A stretch of 64,000 nt of DNA from Microbulbifer hainanensis. GTDB lineage: Bacteria; Pseudomonadota; Gammaproteobacteria; Pseudomonadales; Cellvibrionaceae. This document shows positions 57,985-64,000 of this stretch, piece after piece. The notes under the pieces were generated by a model, which searched no databases, had not been told where the DNA came from, and saw only the letters and a program-made list of their open reading frames with translations. Both the position numbers and the translations under genes were made by a program. The stretch spans positions 1 through 64,000 of the forward strand of contig NZ_JACZCR010000018.1 in the NCBI RefSeq assembly GCF_014904735.1, given 5' to 3'. Position 1 is the first letter of the stretch. Each line of letters opens with the position of its first letter.

Positions 57985-60900
57985 TTAGGCCTTTTCAAGG
58001 GAAACCGGCAATTCCCCCTCGCTGCCACGCTTGCCGCGAATCTTGACCCGCAGCATTTCGACGATCTTGTACAGGTTCGGCACCAGGATCAGCGTGACCA
58101 CGGTGGCGCAGAGTACGCCGAACGCCAGACTCACGACCATCGGGATCAGGAACTGCGCCTGGATAGAGCGCTCGAACATGATCGGCACCAGCCCCAGGAA
58201 GGTGGTCAGCGAGGTCAGGATGATCGGGCGGAAGCGGTCGCGGCCCGCCTGCACCACTGCATCCATTACCGCCACACCCTCGGAACGCAACTGGTTGATG
58301 CGGTCCATCAATACCAGGTTGTCGTTCACCACCACGCCCGCCGCGGCGAGGAAGCCGAGCATGGACATGATGCTGATGTCGTAACCCATCAGCAGATGAC
58401 CCAGGATCGCACCGAGGAAACCGAAGGGCACTGCGGTGAGAATCAGGATCGGCTGCGAATAGGAGCGGAAGGCAATCGCCAGCAGCGCGTATATGCCGAA
58501 CAGTGACAGCACGAAGAAAGCGACGAGGGAGCCACTGAACTCCTCTTCCTCCTGCATTTCACCGGCGGTTTTCAGCGAGAAGCCCTGGAACTGCTTTTCC
58601 CACTGGGGCACGTCTTTGTCGCGCAGCTGCTTGAGGATTTCATGGGCATCGGCCGCGCCCGGCGTCAGTTCCGCGGTGATCTGTACCGTGCGCTCGCGGT
58701 CGTGGCGGCGGATGGTGGTGTAGCCCGGCACGTAGACCGCGTCGGCCACCGCGCTGAACGGAATCTCGCCCTGACCGGTGCGGATTCGCATGCGGTCGAT
58801 CTGGTCTTCGTTGGAGCGCTCATCTTTCGGATAGCGCACCATCACGCGTACATCCTCGCGGCCACGGGGAATACGCTGCACCTCTTCACCGTAGAAGCCC
58901 TGGCGCACCTGGCGCGCCACGTCGGCGAGGCCGATACCGAAGTTGTTCGCCTGCGGCTTCAGCTGGATCTCGATGTCGCGGCGGGCGCTGACCAGATTGT
59001 CGCGCACGTCGTAGACGCCGGCGTATTTATCCAACGCATCCTTCACCTTGTCGGCGGCACGGCGCAGCTCGTCCATATCGCCGGAGGCAGTACTCAGGTT
59101 CAGCGACATACCGTTGCCGCCGTCGTTGATGGTGTGCTGGATATCCATCTCTTCCACACTGGCCGGCAGCTCGCCGATATAGTCGCGCCAGCGGTGGGCC
59201 AGGGTCTCCGAGGTGACATCGCGCTCTTCGCCATCCGTCAGCTGCAGCAGCACGTGAATATTGCCGCGCCACAGGAACACCATGGTGTTCTTGACGAACG
59301 GCTGGCCGCCGTTTTCTGCCAGCAGTTCCTTGTCCGCCGCCAGCTTCTCGCCGGCGTGCTCGAACTGCTCCATGACCCGCTTGGACTCCTGGAAGGATTC
59401 GCCCGGGGCCATGGTGGTATCCAACTGCAGCAGGTCGGAAGGCACCTTCGGTGAGAAGGCCGTGCCGATGTAGCCGCCCTTGAACAGCACCACAGCAGCC
59501 ACCAGCGCCATCACGAACATCATGATGGTGGCGCGGCTATTGGCCAGGGATTTTTCCAGCAGCGGCAGGTAGTACTTTTCGCTGGCGAGGTGCATGCCGC
59601 CGGCAAACTTGGCGCGCAGCTTCTGCAGCTTCAGTCCCAGGCCGGATTTCGCCGGCTGCTCCGGTTTCATCTTGACCAGGTGGGCCGGCAGAATCAGCAG
59701 CGACTCGATCAGGGAGAAGCCCAGGGCCAGCAGCACAACCACCGGCAGTGGCATCATCATCTGCGATGTGTAGCCCGGCAGGAACAGCATCGGGATAAAG
59801 AACACCATGGTGGAGACCACGGCGAAGATCACCGGCGCGGAGACCTGCTTCACCCCCTCCTCAGCGGCGGCGAGGCCGGTGATACCGCGGTCGTGCGCGG
59901 CGTGCACCGCCTCGCCGACAATGATCGCGTCATCCACCACGATCCCGAGGATCAACAGGAAGGCGAACAGCGACAGCATGTTCAGCGTCACCCCGGTGGT
60001 GGGCAGCAGCCAGAAGGCGCCGAGGAACGCAGTGGCGATCCCCACGGTCACCCACACTGCCAGCGCCGGGCGCAGGAACAGCATCAACAAGATGAACACC
60101 AGCAACAGACCGCCCAGGGCGTTGTTGGTGAGCAGGTTCATGCGGCCCTCATAGGCCTTGGAGAAATCGAACCAGATCTCGAACTCCATGCCCGGTGGCA
60201 GCTGTTTACGCGCCTCGGTCATGAAGTCGTTGATTCGCGCCGCTGTGTCCACCACATCCAGCGGTTCGCCCTGCATCACGCGCAGGTTCATCGCCGGCTT
60301 GCCGTTGAAGCGGATAATCGAACCGTCTTCTTCAAAGCCGTCGGTGACCTTGGCCACGTCGCCGACCAGCAACTTGGTACCGTCCTTGCGGCTGACCAGC
60401 GGGATACGCTCGAAATCCGTGGCGGTATAGGCCTGGCCGCGAGTCTGCACCTGGATATCGCCGCGCTCGGAGCGCACCATACCCGCAGGCAGGTCCAGCG
60501 ACGATTCGCGCACTGCCTTGGCCACGTCGTCGAAGCTCAGGTTGTAGCGGCGCAGGTCGACTTCGGACACTTCGATAGAGACTTCGTCGGCGCGGTCGCC
60601 CCAGACGTCCACCCGGCGCACACCGGGCAGCAGCGTGAGCTTGTCGCGCAGGTCCAGTGCCGTGTCTTTGAGCTGCCGCGGCGAGACGGGACCGCCGATG
60701 GCGATCATCATCATCTGCTGCTCCCACTCCTGCAGCGCGATGATCGGGCGTTCGATATCGGCGGGGAAGGTGTTGATACTGTCCACCTGTACCTTGATAT
60801 CGTTGAGCAGGCGCAGCTCATCATAACCGTCCACGGCCTGGATGTTGACGGTACTGCGACCGCGCGCCGACCAGGAGTTGACCTCCTTGATGCCCTTCAC

Positions 60901-61122
60901 CTCGGAAATCGCCTGCTCCACCCGCTGGGTGACCTGCTGCTCGACTTCCGCCGGGCCGGCACCGCGATAGGTGATACTCACCTGCACGACGCCCGGGTTG
61001 ATGGTCGGGAATACTTCGCGGCCGATATGCTTGATGCCGAAGATGCCGCCGATGATGATCATGATCATCAGCAGGTTGGCGGCTTTGCTGTTACGCGCAA
61101 ACCACTGAATGATGCCCTGCAT
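57985..61122 (-). CDS. RND efflux pump inner-membrane permease (AcrB/hydrophobe family-like)
   Basis: A 1045-residue RND transporter: one N-terminal helix, two large periplasmic loops and two groups of six helices. The proton-relay aspartates are in LGIVVDDAIIVGEAV, and GYDISIMSMLGFLAAAGVVV is the second half's equivalent. It exports drugs, lipids or toxic metabolites by proton antiport together with the adaptor upstream and an outer-membrane TolC-like channel not present here. Two bases separate it from the adaptor gene. Confidence 0.95.
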   Translation of the reverse strand: MQGIIQWFARNSKAANLLMIMIIIGGIFGIKHIGREVFPTINPGVVQVSITYRGAGPAEVEQQVTQRVEQAISEVKGIKEVNSWSARGRSTVNIQAVDGYDELRLLNDIKVQVDSINTFPADIERPIIALQEWEQQMMMIAIGGPVSPRQLKDTALDLRDKLTLLPGVRRVDVWGDRADEVSIEVSEVDLRRYNLSFDDVAKAVRESSLDLPAGMVRSERGDIQVQTRGQAYTATDFERIPLVSRKDGTKLLVGDVAKVTDGFEEDGSIIRFNGKPAMNLRVMQGEPLDVVDTAARINDFMTEARKQLPPGMEFEIWFDFSKAYEGRMNLLTNNALGGLLLVFILLMLFLRPALAVWVTVGIATAFLGAFWLLPTTGVTLNMLSLFAFLLILGIVVDDAIIVGEAVHAAHDRGITGLAAAEEGVKQVSAPVIFAVVSTMVFFIPMLFLPGYTSQMMMPLPVVVLLALGFSLIESLLILPAHLVKMKPEQPAKSGLGLKLQKLRAKFAGGMHLASEKYYLPLLEKSLANSRATIMMFVMALVAAVVLFKGGYIGTAFSPKVPSDLLQLDTTMAPGESFQESKRVMEQFEHAGEKLAADKELLAENGGQPFVKNTMVFLWRGNIHVLLQLTDGEERDVTSETLAHRWRDYIGELPASVEEMDIQHTINDGGNGMSLNLSTASGDMDELRRAADKVKDALDKYAGVYDVRDNLVSARRDIEIQLKPQANNFGIGLADVARQVRQGFYGEEVQRIPRGREDVRVMVRYPKDERSNEDQIDRMRIRTGQGEIPFSAVADAVYVPGYTTIRRHDRERTVQITAELTPGAADAHEILKQLRDKDVPQWEKQFQGFSLKTAGEMQEEEEFSGSLVAFFVLSLFGIYALLAIAFRSYSQPILILTAVPFGFLGAILGHLLMGYDISIMSMLGFLAAAGVVVNDNLVLMDRINQLRSEGVAVMDAVVQAGRDRFRPIILTSLTTFLGLVPIMFERSIQAQFLIPMVVSLAFGVLCATVVTLILVPNLYKIVEMLRVKIRGKRGSEGELPVSLEKA

Positions 61123-61124
61123 GA

Positions 61125-62396
61125 TCAGCCCTCTCCCTGCGCCGAGGCGCTGGCACTGCTGTCGGTAGTGGCGGCCGCGCTGGCAGCCTTTTCGCCTTCG
61201 GCGGCATCGCCTTCATCGCCCAGCATCAGCCCCGACGGCTTTTCGTTCAGGGGATTCGGGGTCAGCACCATGCCCTCGCGGGAATAGCCCAGGCTGGACA
61301 CGATCACGCGTTCGCCGGTGGTGAGGTCGCCGCGCACCCAGGCTTCATCGCCGGCGGTCTGCAGCAGCTGGACTTTGCGGTAATGCAGCTTGTTCTCTGC
61401 ATCCAGTACCAGCAACTGGTTACCCTCGTGTAGCGCCTGGCGCGGCAGGCGGGAGATATCGTCAAATGTCTTGCCGGCAATATCCGCCTCGACGAACAGG
61501 CCGTTGATCAGCGGTGCATCGCCTTCATAGGGGTGCTGCACCTGGGCCACGGCGTAAACGAAACGGCTGTTGGGATCTACGCTGGCCTCGGTGCGTACCA
61601 GCTGGCCGCGCCACTCGCGTTGCTGGCCCGCCACCTGTGCGCGCAGGCGCACGGAGGGCCCGTTCTCGATCGACTTGCCGAGCGGCAGGTTCAGCAGGTA
61701 GAGCTGGTGATCGGTCAGCGGCAGGCGCACTTCCGCAACACCGGTGCTGTGCACCGTGGCCAGCTTGGTGCCCGGTGTGACGTACTGTCCCAGATCGGTA
61801 AAGGCTTCCACCACGCGACCGGCAAACGGCGCTTTGACCTGTGTGCGCGCCAGGTTCAGCTTGGCCTGGTCGCGGTCGGCGCGCGCGGCATCCACCGCGG
61901 CTTCGGCGGCCTGCAGCTGCGGCTTGCGCAGGAACAGCGCATTGGCGGATTCGCTGCCCAGGTCGCGCCACTCGCGCTTGGCCTGCTTGGAGCGGCCCTG
62001 CTCCTGGGCCAGGGCGGATTTTGCATTGGCCAGCTGTGACTCGGCGCGCGTCAGCTGATAGCGGTAATCCGCCGGCTCAATCTGCACCAGCGCGTCGCCA
62101 TCCTTGAAGAAACCACCGGCCACGAAGGCGTCATTGACGCTCTGGATCACGCCGCCGACCCGAGCCACCAGCTCGATCTCGTGGCGGGCGTGTACCGTAC
62201 CCTGACTCGGTACCAGCAGGGTGTGACGTCCCGGGGTCGCATAGACCACATCGGCCACCGGCGGCACGGTCGCCGCGGCAACTTTTTCCTCGGGTTTGGG
62301 CCTGAACAGGTAAAGCGCAGTCGCCAAAGCCACCCCAGAGACAACAACAATCACCAGAAGCTTGTTTTTATTGGACAGATTCACAATTACTTCCAT
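61125..62396 (-). CDS. RND efflux periplasmic adaptor (MFP)
   Basis: A 423-residue membrane fusion protein with an N-terminal membrane anchor (KLLVIVVVSGVALATALYLF). The barrel-sandwich half-motifs (HEIELVARVGGVIQSV; LARTQVKAPFAGRVVEAF) surround a coiled-coil hairpin (about residues 115-180), followed by a beta-barrel and an Ala/Ser-rich tail. It bridges the RND permease to an outer-membrane channel. First gene of the two-gene operon, divergent from tex. Confidence 0.93.
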   Translation of the reverse strand: MEVIVNLSNKNKLLVIVVVSGVALATALYLFRPKPEEKVAAATVPPVADVVYATPGRHTLLVPSQGTVHARHEIELVARVGGVIQSVNDAFVAGGFFKDGDALVQIEPADYRYQLTRAESQLANAKSALAQEQGRSKQAKREWRDLGSESANALFLRKPQLQAAEAAVDAARADRDQAKLNLARTQVKAPFAGRVVEAFTDLGQYVTPGTKLATVHSTGVAEVRLPLTDHQLYLLNLPLGKSIENGPSVRLRAQVAGQQREWRGQLVRTEASVDPNSRFVYAVAQVQHPYEGDAPLINGLFVEADIAGKTFDDISRLPRQALHEGNQLLVLDAENKLHYRKVQLLQTAGDEAWVRGDLTTGERVIVSSLGYSREGMVLTPNPLNEKPSGLMLGDEGDAAEGEKAASAAATTDSSASASAQGEG

Positions 62397-62620
62397 TGGT
62401 TAAAAAATAACTAGCTGTGCATTCTACTGAAGTTCGACGACGAATGGAGGCGTTTGGGATGCAGACCGTCGCAATTGGATGCACTTTGCCGCAAACGCCT
62501 GTCAAACCTTTCTCGGCGCGCCCGGCTCGCGCATAATGCTCCACCGAATTGATCCCGCCGGCCGGTTCCCGAACCGCGCCCGCAGAAGATGTAGCCCGCT
62601 GAACGGATGTAGAAAATAAG

Positions 62621-64000
62621 ATGCTGGATATCAACGTTCGAATCGCCGAAGAACTCAACGTACGCTCGCAACAGGTGGCCGCCGCGGTGGCGCTGCTGGA
62701 CGAAGGCGCCACAGTGCCGTTTATCTCCCGCTACCGGAAAGAAGTGACCGGCGGCCTGGACGACACCCAGCTGCGTAACCTCGAAGACCGCCTGCGCTAC
62801 CTGCGCGAGATGGAGGAGCGCCGCGCCACCATCCTCAAGAGCATCGATGAGCAGGGTAAACTTACGCCGGAACTGGCCGAGCAGATCAACGCCGCCGACA
62901 CCAAGAACCGCCTCGAAGACCTCTACCTGCCGTACAAACCCAAGCGCCGCACCAAGGGCCAGATCGCCATCGAGGCCGGCCTCGAACCCCTCGCCGATGC
63001 GCTGTTCAACGATCCGGCCCTGAATCCGGAGGAAGAGGCGCAGCAATACCTCAACACTGACAACGAAGATGCCTCCCTGCACGTCAAGGACATCAAGGCC
63101 GCCCTCGACGGAGCCAAGTTCATCCTGATGGAACGCTTCGCCGAAGATGCCGAGCTGCTGGGCAAACTGCGCGACTTCCTCAAGCGCGACGGCCTGGTCA
63201 AATCCAAGCTGCTGGATGGCAAGGAAGAGGAAGGCGCCAAGTTCCGCGACTATTTCGAATACTCGGAGAGCTGGGCCAAGGTGCCGAGCCACCGCGCACT
63301 GGCGATCTTCCGCGGCCGCAACGAGGGCATCCTGGCGATCAGCATTGGCCTGGAGGGCGATGACGAGCGCCCGGCGACCGCCGGCCACCCCTGCGAGACG
63401 ATGATCGCAAAACAGTTCGACATCAGCGACCAGGGCCGCGCCGCCGACAAGTGGCTGGGCGAAGTGGTGCGCTGGACTTGGCGCATCAAGCTGCTGACCA
63501 CGCTGGAAACCGACCTGCTCGGCGAACTGCGCGAGAAGGCGGAAGAGGAGGCGATCAAGGTCTTCTCCCGCAACCTGAAAGACCTGCTGCTGGCGGCACC
63601 CGCCGGCCAGAAGGCCACCATCGGCCTGGACCCGGGCCTGCGCACCGGGGTGAAAGTGGCCGTCGTCGACGCCACCGGCAAAATCCTCGACCACACTGCC
63701 ATCTTCCCCACCCCGCCGCAAAACCGCGCCCGCGAGGCGGCCGCAGTGATCGCCGCCCTGTGTGAAAAACACAATGTCGGCCTGATCGCCATCGGCAATG
63801 GCACCGGCAGCCGCGAGACCGATAAGTTTGTCGGCGACACCATCAAGCAGTACAAGCTGTCCGCGCAGAAAGTCATGGTCAACGAGGCCGGCGCATCGGT
63901 GTACTCGGCGTCTGAATTTGCCGCGCGGGAATTCCCCGACCTGGACGTGACCATCCGCGGCGCCATCTCCATTGCGCGCCGCCTGCAGGATCCGCTCGCC
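62621..64000 (+). CDS. tex: Tex family S1 RNA-binding transcription accessory protein, 3' truncated by window edge
   Basis: The first 460 codons are in the window; the frame is open to base 64000. It starts [18 protein letters not shown], contains the Tex core ([37 protein letters not shown]), and continues into the YqgF-like RNase H-fold region ([32 protein letters not shown]). Tex is a cytoplasmic RNA/DNA-binding protein linked to transcription; its S1 domain lies beyond the window. ATG 62621 has only a weak ribosome site. Divergent from the RND adaptor gene. Confidence 0.95.
   Translation, partial: MLDINVRIAEELNVRSQQVAAAVALLDEGATVPFISRYRKEVTGGLDDTQLRNLEDRLRYLREMEERRATILKSIDEQGKLTPELAEQINAADTKNRLEDLYLPYKPKRRTKGQIAIEAGLEPLADALFNDPALNPEEEAQQYLNTDNEDASLHVKDIKAALDGAKFILMERFAEDAELLGKLRDFLKRDGLVKSKLLDGKEEEGAKFRDYFEYSESWAKVPSHRALAIFRGRNEGILAISIGLEGDDERPATAGHPCETMIAKQFDISDQGRAADKWLGEVVRWTWRIKLLTTLETDLLGELREKAEEEAIKVFSRNLKDLLLAAPAGQKATIGLDPGLRTGVKVAVVDATGKILDHTAIFPTPPQNRAREAAAVIAALCEKHNVGLIAIGNGTGSRETDKFVGDTIKQYKLSAQKVMVNEAGASVYSASEFAAREFPDLDVTIRGAISIARRLQDPLA

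Noticed and set aside
59590-61287. 565-codon plus-strand frame
   Set aside because: Opposite the RND permease; His/Gln-rich, no domain.
62411-63772. 453-codon minus-strand frame
   Set aside because: Lies opposite tex, whose product is plainly recognisable from residue 1; the minus product is a low-complexity mirror with no family features.

Overview
The window looks like the chromosome of a GC-rich marine-type gammaproteobacterium, most likely of the Cellvibrionales (Microbulbifer-like). This placement is an inference from gene content: a sahR-metK-ahcY-metF block divergent from tkt-epd, a class II aldolase with pgk, a TonB receptor, many Sec-exported hydrolases and an RND pump. No rRNA, tRNA or CRISPR array was seen.

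Layout. 1-6 kb: the end of rarD, a 270 bp palindromic repeat, a lipase-like hydrolase, a threonine-aldolase-like enzyme, then fba and pgk on the minus strand. 6-28 kb: small cytoplasmic genes (hydrolase, Cys-rich CPXCG protein, globin) followed by envelope and export functions: a beta-lactamase-fold hydrolase, an M16 lipoprotein peptidase, a subtilase, a Band-7 lipoprotein/DUF350/transglutaminase group, a TauE-type permease, a Tat-exported PLP aminotransferase, a TonB receptor, an HExxH metalloprotease and lipoproteins. 28-42.5 kb: the accessory part, with a NYN-domain protein, an AbiE-like gene pair, a RAYT transposase whose 5' end is duplicated, repeated GGGGTCA boxes, and a 2998-residue exported FN3/SpvB/YD-repeat protein ending in an M23 peptidase domain. 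A lipoprotein gene overlaps its stop codon. 42.5-52.4 kb: purE-purK, epd, tkt, and the S-adenosylmethionine cycle operon sahR-metK-ahcY-metF with a clear palindromic operator. 52.5-64 kb: an OPT transporter, an OmpA-like lipoprotein, a HAD phosphatase, rsmE, an RND efflux pair and the first 460 codons of tex.

How the parts fit. SahR-type regulators sense S-adenosylhomocysteine, so metK (makes SAM), ahcY (clears SAH) and metF (supplies methyl groups) form one controlled cycle. tkt-epd and pgk-fba lie on the same strand and in the order known from relatives, but are separated here by about 38 kb of mixed genes. This suggests that the intervening region arrived by insertion or rearrangement.

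Best candidate for an undescribed system: the YD-repeat protein with its M23 tip, together with the translationally coupled lipoprotein at 32263-32745, read here as a possible peptidoglycan-cutting toxin and its periplasmic protector. The AbiE-like pair, the duplicated RAYT region, and the Tat-exported aminotransferase are secondary points of interest.
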